A stretch of DNA of 32,258 nt from Candidatus Kuenenia stuttgartensis (GCA_943330235.2 CALQGY020000037.1:1-32258), one strand, 5' to 3'; counted from the stretch's first letter, positions 8,763 to 16,683 are shown. Numbers and translations: made by a program. The notes: generated from the letters alone by a model not told the origin.

Positions 8763-11700
8763 ATGTCTCCTTCTCTCGAGATCCCACCCATCGTCCCCCC
8801 GTTCACCCTCACTGATGCGTTGAACGCCATCGACCAGGCTGAGTCGACGGCGGGTCGCTTGCGCGCCGCGGCCGACGCATTCCAGTCGATGGGCTTTGAC
8901 CGGGTCATGATCTCGCTGCGTGACGCGTCCATGAACGTGAGCATGGTCGTGTCGGCAGGGAGCGCGGACCCACGGGCGCTGGACGAGCCGCTGCCGGGCG
9001 CAGTGTGGCGGCGGCGATTGACGCAGCTGGAGCGCTTTCGCCTCGAAGAGCTCTACCTGCTCGAGGGGAGCGATCCGTGGGTCGCCCGCGAGTTCTATGG
9101 CGCGGAGCCCTCGCCGCGCGGGGACGGGCAGTCGTGGCTCCCCACCGATTTGCTCCTGGGGATGCTGCGTGGGGCCGATCGCGAATTGCTGGGGATCGTC
9201 AAGCTGGCGCTGCCGCGCGACGCGCGACGCCCCGATGAGCAGCGTCGGTGTGAGATCGCGAGCGTGGTGCGCCATCTGGCGGCCCGCGTGGCGTTCGACG
9301 CACTACGCACGCTCGCGCAGCGACGTGCCGATCGCCTGCAGCGCCTGCAGGAAGCCGGTGCCGCGATGGCCCGCTTACTGGATGAAGACGAGATCATGCG
9401 CGAGCTCGCGCGACAGGCCCTGCGCGCGACGGCGTCCGATGGTGTGACGATCGGGGTGCCGAATCTCGACCAAGATCTCCTCGTGACGCGGCTGCATTCC
9501 GTACGTGGGATCGAGCGGGTGCGCGGCGTGGTCCGCTTGGGTGAGGGGATCATCGCCGAGGTGGCCCGGACCGGAAAGCCGGTGCGTGTCGGCGACCGCG
9601 AGGCCGACCGCGACCGCGCAAAGGCCGGCCGGACCCCACCGTTGTCGAAGGCCGATGTCGTCGGCGATAGCGGACCGGCCGCGTCGGTGCTCGCGGTGCC
9701 GCTGCGGGCGGGGATCCATCTGCTCGGCGTGCTGGCCGTCTTCGCCACGTCAGGGGACGTGTTCAGCGCCGAAGATGAGGAAGTGCTGGCGACGATGGCC
9801 TCGCAGGCGGCCACCGCGCTTGCCAACGCCCGACGGTATGCGGAAAGCGAACGCGAGCGCCGACAGACCGAGGCCCTCGCGGACGTCGCGCGTGCGGTCA
9901 GCGAGTCGCTGCGCCTCGGCGAGGTGCTGCGCCTCATTCTGCGGCACGCCATCTCGCTGCTGGGGGTCGAAGGCGCCTGCATCGCGCTGCGCAACGATGA
10001 CTACATGCATATCGTCGCCGCCGTCGGAGTGGCCGATGTGTTGGCCGGCGTGCACCTACCGGTGGCCTCCAGTTTGCTGGGGAAGGCGGTCATGGACAAC
10101 GAGATGATCGTATCCAATGACTTCCTGCATGATCCGCGTTCGTCCCGGGCGGTCCAGCGGTTGACGCAGGTGAAGCGCGCGGTCCTCGCACCACTGATGA
10201 CCGCGCACGGGACCATCGGCTCGATCGCCGTGCTCAATCGCGAGGCGCCATTCACCGAGGATGATGCGCGCGTGCTGCAACGGCTCGCGGATCACGTCGC
10301 GGTCGCGATCGTCAATGCGCGGCTGTTCGAAGAGATCGAGCGCGCGACCCGCGAATGGAAGGTGGCCTTCGACGCGATTGCGAGCGGCATGGTGGTCCTC
10401 GACGACGCGATGCTGGTCAGGCGTTGCAATGCCCGCGCGGCCGAGCTCTGCGACATCGGGATTCCGGACTTACTCGGCAAACCGTTCGGCCCGACCCTGT
10501 TGGGCAGCGTCACGCCGGCCGCCGCGGAGCTGATGCGGCTCGTGCAGCGCTCGCTGGCCGACGGCGTGTCGGTGCGCGACGTTGTCCGTGACGAGCAGCG
10601 GGCCCGTCGCTATGAGTTCGTGGTCGCGCCGCACCCTGATGGCGGCTGCGTCGTGACCTTCGATGATGTCACCGCCGAACAGCGACTCGCCGAGCGGCAC
10701 CATCGCGTGCTCGAAACGGTGACGGATGCGATCGTGATCACGGATCCCGACGGCCGGATTTCATTTGCCAATGCGGCGGCTAATACGATGTTCCGCGCGG
10801 CCTCGCTCGTGGACCGCTTCGTGGCCGACATCACCGCCGTGGAGTCGATGCCGGAGGTCACGTGGCGCGAACGCGCGGCAATGGACGGCGCACCGCAACG
10901 CTATGAATGCCGTCTGCTGTGTGATGACGGGTCGCAGCGGGTCGTCTCGGTCAGCAGCGCGCCACTGTTTGAAGCCGGGCATGTGACCGGCGTCGTCGCG
11001 TGTCTGCGTGATCTCGAGCCTCAGAGTGCGCGGATGGAGCCTCTGACGCCCTCCGCTGCGCACTTTGAACAGCTGATCGAATCCGCGAGTGACGCCATCT
11101 TCACGGTCGACCTCGAAGGATGCCTCACCTTCGTTAACCGTGGCTTCCTCGTGGCCGTGGGACGGCCGCAGCATGAGTTGATCGGGACGTCGTATGTCCA
11201 ATTGGTCGATGCGCGCGATCAGGTTCAGGCGGACGGTATGCTCGCGCGCAGTGCGGCCGGTGAGCGTGATCGGCAGGCGTTTCGGTATATCGGCGCGCAG
11301 GGGGCGCTGCGCGTCGGCACCGTCACGACGTCGCCGATCTTGGCGCACGGCGTCGTCGTCGGGACCTTCGGGGTCATGCGCGATGTCACCGATGAGGAGA
11401 TCGACCGCGAGGTGAGCACGCAGCGTTCGCGACTGGAGACGGCGGCCGAGCTGCTGCAAGGTGTCGCCAACGAGCTCAATAACCCCTTAACGAGCTTGCT
11501 CGCACTGACGGATCTCGGTGCCGAATCCCTCGTGCTGGCGCCGGCCGATCGCGAGGTGCTGAACCAGATCGCGACGCAAGCGCTCCGGGTGTCGTCGCTC
11601 TTCAGGCAGTTGCTTGAGGCCACGACTGTCGATCCGTCCGCCACGCATCGCACCGATGTCACGCAGACGGTGCGCCGCACAATTGAGCTGCATGGCTACG

Positions 11701-12584
11701 GTCGACGCATCTCCGGCGTGACGGTCACCACCGCGCTGGCGGATGCCCTCCCCTTTGTCGCCGGTGACGGTCACCGATTGCAGCAGGTCCTGACGAATCT
11801 GCTCCGGAATGCCGACGAGGCCGTCGCGCAGGCGCGCGCGCCCCGCAACATCCACATCACGACGCGTCTCGAACAGGACCGAGTGATGATCGACGTGTCA
11901 GACTCCGGACATGGAATCGCGCCGGCGGATATTGCTCGGGTCTTCGATCCGCTGTACACGACGCGTGCGCAACGTGGCCGAAAGGGCTACGGTCTGGCCA
12001 TCGCTCGGCAGATTGTCGAGGAGCAGCAAGGCGTCCTGACCGTCCGTTCCACGCTCGGGCAGGGGGCGACCTTCTCCATCGCCCTTCCCGCCATCATGCA
12101 CGAAGACCTCCCGGACCAGGGACGGGCGACGATACCTGAACGCGTTGAGACGGCGCGAGCGGCCGTTCTTCAACCCACGGCGGCATCGAGCCCCTCGGCG
12201 GCGCCCTCTCGCGGCTCGTTGTTGGTCATCGAAGATGAAATCACGCTGCGTACCGCCATCAGCCGCTATCTGCGGCGACAGGGGTACGAGGTGGATGTCG
12301 CGGAGTCGGGCACAGAGGCCCTGCACCTGCTCGAACAGCGGTCGTATGATCTGGCCTTGCTGGACCTCCGCTTGAAGGACATGCCGGGCAGCGACGTGTA
12401 TCGCGTTCTCGAGGAGCGCATCCCATGGATGGCCGACTGCGTGCTCTTCATGACGGGCGACCTGAGCCGGCCAGAGGCCGCACACTTCATCCGCGCCACG
12501 CACCGCCCGGTCATCGCCAAGCCGTTCCTGCTCGCGGAACTCGAATCGCGTGTTCGCGCGTTAATCGCCGAGCGCACGCCATGA
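8763..12584 (+). CDS. Multi-sensor hybrid histidine-kinase-like protein with Asn in place of the phospho-accepting His
   Basis: The 1273-residue soluble protein has no transmembrane segment. In order it shows a divergent GAF-like region (about 25-180), two GAF domains (about 200-357 and 370-520), three PAS domains (about 528-640, 645-750 and 765-885), a dimerisation/H-box helix, a HATPase_c domain (about 1000-1115), a proline/serine linker and a receiver domain (about 1155-1270). The H-box reads GVANELNNPLT with Asn903 (codon AAC, 11469-11471) where this family has His. The ATPase motifs look intact: NLLRNADEAV, DSGHGI, FDPLYTT and GYGLAIA. The receiver keeps the acidic pair, Asp1201 in LLDLRL, the Thr of MTGD and the Lys of AKPF. 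Canonical autophosphorylation on His is therefore unlikely. It may be an ATP-binding sensor or scaffold whose receiver is phosphorylated by another kinase. No response-regulator gene is adjacent. Confidence 0.9.
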   Translation: MSPSLEIPPIVPPFTLTDALNAIDQAESTAGRLRAAADAFQSMGFDRVMISLRDASMNVSMVVSAGSADPRALDEPLPGAVWRRRLTQLERFRLEELYLLEGSDPWVAREFYGAEPSPRGDGQSWLPTDLLLGMLRGADRELLGIVKLALPRDARRPDEQRRCEIASVVRHLAARVAFDALRTLAQRRADRLQRLQEAGAAMARLLDEDEIMRELARQALRATASDGVTIGVPNLDQDLLVTRLHSVRGIERVRGVVRLGEGIIAEVARTGKPVRVGDREADRDRAKAGRTPPLSKADVVGDSGPAASVLAVPLRAGIHLLGVLAVFATSGDVFSAEDEEVLATMASQAATALANARRYAESERERRQTEALADVARAVSESLRLGEVLRLILRHAISLLGVEGACIALRNDDYMHIVAAVGVADVLAGVHLPVASSLLGKAVMDNEMIVSNDFLHDPRSSRAVQRLTQVKRAVLAPLMTAHGTIGSIAVLNREAPFTEDDARVLQRLADHVAVAIVNARLFEEIERATREWKVAFDAIASGMVVLDDAMLVRRCNARAAELCDIGIPDLLGKPFGPTLLGSVTPAAAELMRLVQRSLADGVSVRDVVRDEQRARRYEFVVAPHPDGGCVVTFDDVTAEQRLAERHHRVLETVTDAIVITDPDGRISFANAAANTMFRAASLVDRFVADITAVESMPEVTWRERAAMDGAPQRYECRLLCDDGSQRVVSVSSAPLFEAGHVTGVVACLRDLEPQSARMEPLTPSAAHFEQLIESASDAIFTVDLEGCLTFVNRGFLVAVGRPQHELIGTSYVQLVDARDQVQADGMLARSAAGERDRQAFRYIGAQGALRVGTVTTSPILAHGVVVGTFGVMRDVTDEEIDREVSTQRSRLETAAELLQGVANELNNPLTSLLALTDLGAESLVLAPADREVLNQIATQALRVSSLFRQLLEATTVDPSATHRTDVTQTVRRTIELHGYGRRISGVTVTTALADALPFVAGDGHRLQQVLTNLLRNADEAVAQARAPRNIHITTRLEQDRVMIDVSDSGHGIAPADIARVFDPLYTTRAQRGRKGYGLAIARQIVEEQQGVLTVRSTLGQGATFSIALPAIMHEDLPDQGRATIPERVETARAAVLQPTAASSPSAAPSRGSLLVIEDEITLRTAISRYLRRQGYEVDVAESGTEALHLLEQRSYDLALLDLRLKDMPGSDVYRVLEERIPWMADCVLFMTGDLSRPEAAHFIRATHRPVIAKPFLLAELESRVRALIAERTP

Positions 12585-12590
12585 TGCGCA

Positions 12591-12695
12591 TAGATGATGC
12601 GCTCGCATGATGCGCTCGCATGACGCGCCCGCATGACGCGCCCGCATGACGCGCCCGCATGACGCGCCCGCATGACGCGCACGCCATGACGCGCA
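12591..12695. repeat. 13-bp tandem repeat array (consensus cgcatgacgcgcc)
   Basis: Four clean copies run from 12617 to 12668. Flanking variants lie at 12591-12603 (degenerate), 12604-12616, 12669-12681 and a 14-base copy at 12682-12695, giving about eight units. The array fills most of the gap between the kinase stop and the peptidase start. On the plus strand each unit holds ATG and TGA, so all three frames are closed quickly; the reverse strand stays open. It is too short and lacks spacers to be CRISPR. Confidence 0.9.
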
Positions 12696-12734
12696 GGCGT
12701 CGTACGATTCACCCCCGCCGAACAGTGTCCTTAC

Positions 12735-13490
12735 GTGACTGATGCACAGCAGAAGACGGTCCGGAGCGCCATCGCGCCGTTGCTCGGCGAGGCGCGCATT
12801 TCCGCGCCGCTCACGTCGCAACTGCTGGCGGGAGACGTGCTCACCGTCATGGACGGACGCGGTGACTGGCTGCAGGTGCGCGGCCCCGACGCGTACGAAG
12901 GGTGGACGCATGCCGGGTATTTGATGCCGTACTCCGGGGGCGAATCGACGTGGCGCGTCTCGCTGCAGTGTCAGGTGCGCGACGTCCTTGGCGCCGTGCG
13001 CGCCATGCCCCTCGGCGCGCACATTGCACCGGCCGCCGAAGTGATCACGGGCCTCGCGCTCGATCCGCTGCAGCTGGCCGTGCGATTCCCGCCGGATGCC
13101 GACGCCATCGCGCAGAGCGCGGAGACCCTCTTTACCGGCGCGAGCTATCTCTGGGGCGGCGTGACCCCGTGGGGGTGCGATTGCTCCGGCTTTGTGCAGC
13201 GCATCTTTGCCCTGCACGGGCAGCCACTGCCGCGCGATGCGTGGCAACAGGCGCTGCTCGGGGAGGCCGTCGCCGCTCAGGCCGCGGACGATCACGCCCC
13301 TGGCGATCTCCTGTTCTTCTCTGATCGGGAAGACCGCCGCGTCACGCACGTTGGCATCGCGCTGCCCGGTCATCGCATGGTGCACAGTGCGCTGATGCGC
13401 GGTGGCATGGCGATTGAGCAGCTCGCCGCGAGCGATCCGTATGTCGCACGCCTGCGCGAGCAGTGCGTCGCGGTGCGACGGATCCTCTAG
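12735..13490 (+). CDS. SH3-domain NlpC/P60 (C40) cysteine peptidase
   Basis: The 251-residue protein has two bacterial SH3-like regions (about 10-66 and 72-118) and a C-terminal NlpC/P60 domain (about 125-250). The catalytic Cys150 sits in CDCSGF, His205 in VTHVGI, and His217 in the following strand may be the third catalytic residue. The family cleaves gamma-D-glutamyl bonds to meso-diaminopimelate or L-amino acids in peptidoglycan stems. No signal peptide or membrane segment is visible, so it may act in the cytoplasm on recycled muropeptides, as YkfC-type enzymes do, or leave by another route. The GTG start at 12735 follows the 13-bp array and has no evident ribosome binding site. No in-frame alternative supplying a signal peptide was seen. 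Confidence 0.88.
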   Translation: MTDAQQKTVRSAIAPLLGEARISAPLTSQLLAGDVLTVMDGRGDWLQVRGPDAYEGWTHAGYLMPYSGGESTWRVSLQCQVRDVLGAVRAMPLGAHIAPAAEVITGLALDPLQLAVRFPPDADAIAQSAETLFTGASYLWGGVTPWGCDCSGFVQRIFALHGQPLPRDAWQQALLGEAVAAQAADDHAPGDLLFFSDREDRRVTHVGIALPGHRMVHSALMRGGMAIEQLAASDPYVARLREQCVAVRRIL

Positions 13491-13546
13491 GCGGGGGATC
13501 GCCGCGCGCGCAACGCGTCGACCGCGTAACGCGTCGCGACGACTCG
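13491..13546. terminator. Possible bidirectional terminator between convergent genes
   Basis: The gap between the convergent peptidase and DUF6941-like genes is GC-rich. It holds an acgcg/cgcgt stem with a five-base loop (13513-13527), the palindrome gtcgcgac (13533-13540) and no T-tract. This is weak support. Confidence 0.25.
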
Positions 13547-13978
13547 CTACGAGACCATCGCGGATCCAGCGGCCGGCAGCTGGATGGGGGCGCCGCCGCG
13601 CACGTGCAGTACCGCCTCACCGTGACGGACGCCGTCCAGCTGCACCACCATCGAGTACGCGCCGACGACATCGAGCGGCAGGTCAATCTGCACGATGACC
13701 GGCATGTCCATCTCGCCCGATTGATGCGGTGCCGGCTGGATGGCCAACTCCGCGGATGACGACCACAACACGGTGCCGCGTGGGTTGATCCACTCCAGCG
13801 ACATGTCGTGGGAGCCCACATCGGCCGGTGCCCCTTTGAGGCGTACGACGAACGTCGCACGCGGGTGCAGGGCGGGGAACTGGCCCACGTGGACGGCGTC
13901 GAAGACGCCGAGGATATTCAGCTTCCCTTCTTGGGAAATGTTCGCCGCATCGGCGAAGAGCGCGAAAGAGACATGCAT
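13547..13978 (-). CDS. DUF6941-like protein of unknown function
   Basis: This protein of about 143 residues opens with a beta-strand-rich segment carrying SFALFADAANISQEGKLNI and then LGVFD, a pattern I associate with the DUF6941 family. A single all-beta domain follows, with LEWINPRGT and GAYSMVVQLDG segments. No signal peptide or membrane helix is visible. I chose the ATG at 13978, which begins directly at the family motif; an in-frame ATG at 14002 would add eight residues and overlap the possible upstream start of the divergent transporter gene. The gene stands alone, convergent with the peptidase gene and divergent from the EamA gene. Its role is unknown. Confidence 0.7.
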   Translation of the reverse strand: MHVSFALFADAANISQEGKLNILGVFDAVHVGQFPALHPRATFVVRLKGAPADVGSHDMSLEWINPRGTVLWSSSAELAIQPAPHQSGEMDMPVIVQIDLPLDVVGAYSMVVQLDGVRHGEAVLHVRGGAPIQLPAAGSAMVS

Positions 13979-14022
13979 GGCGGGAAGGTACACCGATGCC
14001 ATGCTGGTGCCTACTTTTCAGG

Positions 14023-14958
14023 ATGTCTTCCCGACCGAAGTTTGGCGCGACCGATGCTGGGCTGCTGTTGATGGCGCTCATCTGGGGCGTCAACTACAGC
14101 GTCGTGAAAACTGGCATTCGCACGCTGGAACCCATTGCGTTCAACGGCCTCCGCGTCACGCTGGCCGCGTCGGTGCTGGCCGTCTTGTCGGTGGTAATTC
14201 GCAAGCACCCGTGGCCGGCGCGCCGCGATGTAGGCCACTTGTTGCTGCTTGGCCTGATCGGCAACGGCCTGTATCAGATGTTTTTTATTCTGGGCATGGC
14301 GCGGACGCGCGCCGGGATCGCGGCGCTGATTGTCGCCGCCGGCCCCGCGTACGTGGCCATCATTTCGCATCTGATGGGCCGCGAGCGCCTGCCGGGGCGG
14401 GCGTGGGCGGGCATCGCGCTCCAGTTGCTGGGCGTCGCCTGTGTGGTGGGAAGTACGCAGGGGCTCGAGGCCGACAACTCGGCGATGCTGGGCGCGCTGT
14501 ACATCGCCTGCGGGAGCCTGATGTGGGCGCTCTTCAGCGTCCTGCTCCAGCCATACACGCAGCGCGCGCACCCCGTGCATCTCTCGGCCATCACCATGGC
14601 CAGCGGCGCCACGTTCCTGTTGGCGCTGGCCTCGCCCGCGCTGCGCGCGCTCGACCTCTCCACGGTGAAGCCGGTGGAGTGGGGGGCGGTCGCCTACGCG
14701 GGACTCGGTGCCCTCGTGGTCGCGTATCTCCTGTTCTATCGCGGGGTGCGGGTACTTGGCCCCACGCGCACGGCCATGTACGGCAATCTGCAGCCCATCA
14801 TCGCGCTGGCTGTCGCGTGGCTGATGCTGAGCGAGCGTCCGACCGGATGGCAGCTGCTCGGCGCGGCGCTCATTATGGGCGGACTGTTGCTGTCTCGCTC
14901 GACGTCATCGCGACCTGTGCCCACACTCGTCACACCTCCCACCGGTATTCGCACGTGA
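14023..14958 (+). CDS. EamA/DMT-family transporter
   Basis: The 311-residue integral membrane protein has about ten hydrophobic helices in two EamA repeats. The first begins LLLMALIWGVNYSVVKTG and the second begins near ALYIACGSLMWALFSVLL. A conserved G-x-x-R-A-x-x-N-LQP-like motif reads TAMYGNLQPIIALAVAW near the end. Members export amino acids, nucleobases or other small metabolites from the cytoplasm; the substrate here is unknown. The ATG at 14023 puts the first helix close to the N-terminus; an in-frame ATG at 13996 is possible but would overlap the divergent gene's longer form. The stop overlaps the HAD gene start by four bases (GTGA), so the two are likely co-translated. Confidence 0.88.
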   Translation: MSSRPKFGATDAGLLLMALIWGVNYSVVKTGIRTLEPIAFNGLRVTLAASVLAVLSVVIRKHPWPARRDVGHLLLLGLIGNGLYQMFFILGMARTRAGIAALIVAAGPAYVAIISHLMGRERLPGRAWAGIALQLLGVACVVGSTQGLEADNSAMLGALYIACGSLMWALFSVLLQPYTQRAHPVHLSAITMASGATFLLALASPALRALDLSTVKPVEWGAVAYAGLGALVVAYLLFYRGVRVLGPTRTAMYGNLQPIIALAVAWLMLSERPTGWQLLGAALIMGGLLLSRSTSSRPVPTLVTPPTGIRT

Positions 14959-15644
14959 AGCTGGTCCTTTTCGATATCGATGGCACGTTGCTCTGGACCG
15001 ACGGCGCAGGGCGCCGGTCGATGGAAGGCGCGTTAACCGAGATCTTTGGTCACGCCGGTGATACGACGTATCGCTACGACGGCAAGACCGATCGCCAGAT
15101 CGCGCGTGAGCAGATGCGCGCCGCCGGCGTGGAGGACGCGCTGATCAGCGCGCGCATGGATGAGGTGTTGCACGCCTATGTCCAGCGTCTGGAGCAGGAG
15201 CTGGATCGTGATGCCTCCACGTCGCGCTTATGCGGCGGCGTGCTGCCGCTGCTCGATGCGGTGGATGCGCATGCGCAGGCAACCCTCGGGCTGCTCACGG
15301 GCAATGTCGAATCGGGGGCGCGTCGGAAATTGCGCGCGGTGGGCGTGGATTTCGAACGATTCCGTATCGGGGCGTTTGGCAGCGATCACGAAGAACGTCC
15401 GCAGTTGCCGGCCGTGGCGCAACGTCGCGCGGAGGCGTTCTTCGGTGCGCCGATGCCTGGGGATCGCATGGTGATCATCGGCGATACGCCGGCCGATATC
15501 CACTGCGGTCGTGCACTCGGGGTTCGCGCCATCGGTGTAGCCACCGGACGGTACAGCGTCGACGACCTCGCCGCCCATCACCCCGCGGCCGTCTTCGAGA
15601 CGCTCCACGATACCGACGCCGTCCTCGCGGCCATTCTGGGTTGA
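14955..15644 (+). CDS. HAD-superfamily hydrolase (phosphoglycolate phosphatase/beta-phosphoglucomutase type)
   Basis: The 229-residue protein starts at a GTG that overlaps the upstream TGA by four bases. HAD motif I is FDIDGTL with Asp7 and Asp9, motif II is the Thr of LLTGN, motif III the Lys of RRKLRAVGV, and motif IV GDTPAD. A helical cap lies between motifs I and II. The family removes phosphate from small metabolites through an aspartyl-phosphate intermediate in the cytoplasm; the substrate is not determined by sequence. A much longer open frame runs upstream through the transporter gene in another frame; it is spurious because the HAD fold starts exactly at this GTG. Confidence 0.88.
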   Translation: MKLVLFDIDGTLLWTDGAGRRSMEGALTEIFGHAGDTTYRYDGKTDRQIAREQMRAAGVEDALISARMDEVLHAYVQRLEQELDRDASTSRLCGGVLPLLDAVDAHAQATLGLLTGNVESGARRKLRAVGVDFERFRIGAFGSDHEERPQLPAVAQRRAEAFFGAPMPGDRMVIIGDTPADIHCGRALGVRAIGVATGRYSVDDLAAHHPAAVFETLHDTDAVLAAILG

Positions 15645-15654
15645 TCCGACCATC

Positions 15655-16485
15655 ATGACCAAGCCGTCCCCCGACACGCTTCACGGCAGCACGGCGCCGT
15701 CGCTCGCGCCGTCGCTCGCGCCGTCGTCAGCGTCGGCGTCCGTGGCCGCGGTCGTATCGGCGCGCGTCTTGGGTATCGTCCAAGGGCGGGACATCGACGC
15801 GCCGGCGGTGCTCTCGCTGGAGGGGGGGACGTTGGTGTTGCAGTGGGCGCAGGCGGCTCCGTGGCGTCTGGCCCTGGCAGGGATCGACGGCGCGTCGCTC
15901 GGGGCCGGGCGGCTCACGCTTTATCTGGCCAGCGGCGACGTGCTGGAGCTCACCGGCGACGACGACCTGCGCGTATTCGGCGCCCAACTGCTCGACCGCG
16001 CATGCGCGATGCCAGAGCTCACGCGCGGATTGCGCGCCCTTGGCTCACGTCGCGGCGGACCGAGGGGCGCGCAGGACGCATCGCATGATGCATCCCATGA
16101 CGCATCGCATGACGCGTGGTTTGCGCCGTTGCTGTCGGCCCGTCGCGCCGTCGAAGGGGTGACTGATCCGCTGCGACAAGTCACCCTCATGGACGCCTCG
16201 CAAATTGCGCACGCCATGACCAAGGTGACCGCCGAGCTGGCGGCTATTCAGGCGCCGACCGATGCGCGCGTGCAACGTGCGATTGAAGCGATGCTCGAGG
16301 AAGAATCCGCGCCGCTTCTGGTCGCGCTGCAGCGCATGGCCCTGGCCGCGGATGCGCTGCGGGGGGGAGCGCTGGACACGCGGTTGGCGGATTGGCGTCT
16401 CTGGGTGGAGACGGTCCGGGAGGCGTTCGTCGCGGCCGACGACAGTTGGGGACGATTCCGTCCGCTCCTCACGCGCACCGGCTGA
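15655..16485 (+). CDS. Hypothetical protein with Pro-Ser N-terminus and internal DASH repeats
   Basis: I do not recognise this 276-residue protein. It has a low-complexity N-terminus with SLAP repeats (residues about 15-24). A beta-rich region (about 35-115) follows with LSLEGGTLVLQW and TLYLASGDVLELTG, which could be a small PH-like or barrel fold. A linker with three tandem DASH tetrapeptides occupies residues 141-152, and a helical C-terminal half follows (about 155-270). No signal peptide or transmembrane helix is visible. It starts ten bases after the HAD gene stop and is probably in the same transcript. Conserved-looking beta and helical parts around expanding simple repeats suggest a real protein with tolerant linkers. 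Confidence 0.7.
   Translation: MTKPSPDTLHGSTAPSLAPSLAPSSASASVAAVVSARVLGIVQGRDIDAPAVLSLEGGTLVLQWAQAAPWRLALAGIDGASLGAGRLTLYLASGDVLELTGDDDLRVFGAQLLDRACAMPELTRGLRALGSRRGGPRGAQDASHDASHDASHDAWFAPLLSARRAVEGVTDPLRQVTLMDASQIAHAMTKVTAELAAIQAPTDARVQRAIEAMLEEESAPLLVALQRMALAADALRGGALDTRLADWRLWVETVREAFVAADDSWGRFRPLLTRTG
15694..15729 (+). repeat. 12-bp in-frame tandem repeat (gcgccgtcgctc)
   Basis: Two exact copies at 15694-15717 and a diverged third at 15718-15729 encode the SLAP repeats in the N-terminus of the hypothetical protein. Confidence 0.8.
16075..16116 (+). repeat. 12-bp in-frame tandem repeat encoding DASH
   Basis: Three units (consensus gacgcatcgcat) at 16075-16086, 16087-16098 and 16099-16110 are followed by a partial unit. 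The end of the array contains tcgcatgacgcg (16105-16116), the same 12 bases found in the 13-bp array at 12616-12627. Confidence 0.85.
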
Positions 16486-16499
16486 TTCGCGAGGCGATC

Positions 16500-16539
16500 G
16501 CGCCGCGGCACCGGCGGCGCGGTCAGATGCGCCGCGGCA
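16500..16539. terminator. GC-rich hairpin between convergent genes
   Basis: Bases gcgccg (16500-16505) can pair with cggcgc (16515-16520). The word gcgccgcggca is also repeated directly at 16500-16510 and 16529-16539. The element lies between the convergent hypothetical gene and the feo operon. There is no T-tract, so termination is only plausible. Confidence 0.35.
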
Positions 16540-16551
16540 ACGCGCGAAGTT

Positions 16552-16674
16552 TCAGTGCCCGCAGCCGCAGTCCGATCCACACCTCGACGCGGCCTTTCGT
16601 GACGCGCGAAACGCGCGCCACGCGCGCGTCGCGAGAAACAGCGCGGCCATGGTCACGATGCCCAGCACGATCAT
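16552..16674 (-). CDS. FeoB-associated Cys-rich membrane peptide
   Basis: This 40-residue ORF directly follows feoB on the same strand. It has one N-terminal transmembrane helix (residues about 2-16), a basic juxtamembrane segment and a C-terminal Cys cluster reading CGSDCGCGH (Cys32, Cys36, Cys38 with His40). That layout and position match the FeoB-associated Cys-rich membrane protein family, thought to assist ferrous iron uptake in place of, or in addition to, FeoC. I use the ATG at 16674. A GTG at 16683, immediately after the feoB TGA and four bases behind GGAGG, would add three residues and has better ribosome-binding spacing. Metal binding is inferred from the cysteines. Confidence 0.82.
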   Translation of the reverse strand: MIVLGIVTMAALFLATRAWRAFRASRKAASRCGSDCGCGH

Positions 16675-16683
16675 GCTCTGCAC

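Noticed and set aside
12591-12695. CRISPR array
   Set aside because: Units of 13 bases are contiguous with no spacers, and no cas gene is present; it is a simple tandem repeat.
12561-13385. 274-residue minus-strand protein with HAGASCGRVMRA-type repeats
   Set aside because: The repeats arise only because the 13-bp array is open on that strand; the rest is antisense to the NlpC/P60 gene.
13740-14954. Long N-terminal extension of the HAD hydrolase
   Set aside because: The extension overlaps the EamA gene in another frame and lacks any fold; the HAD motif I starts at the GTG at 14955.
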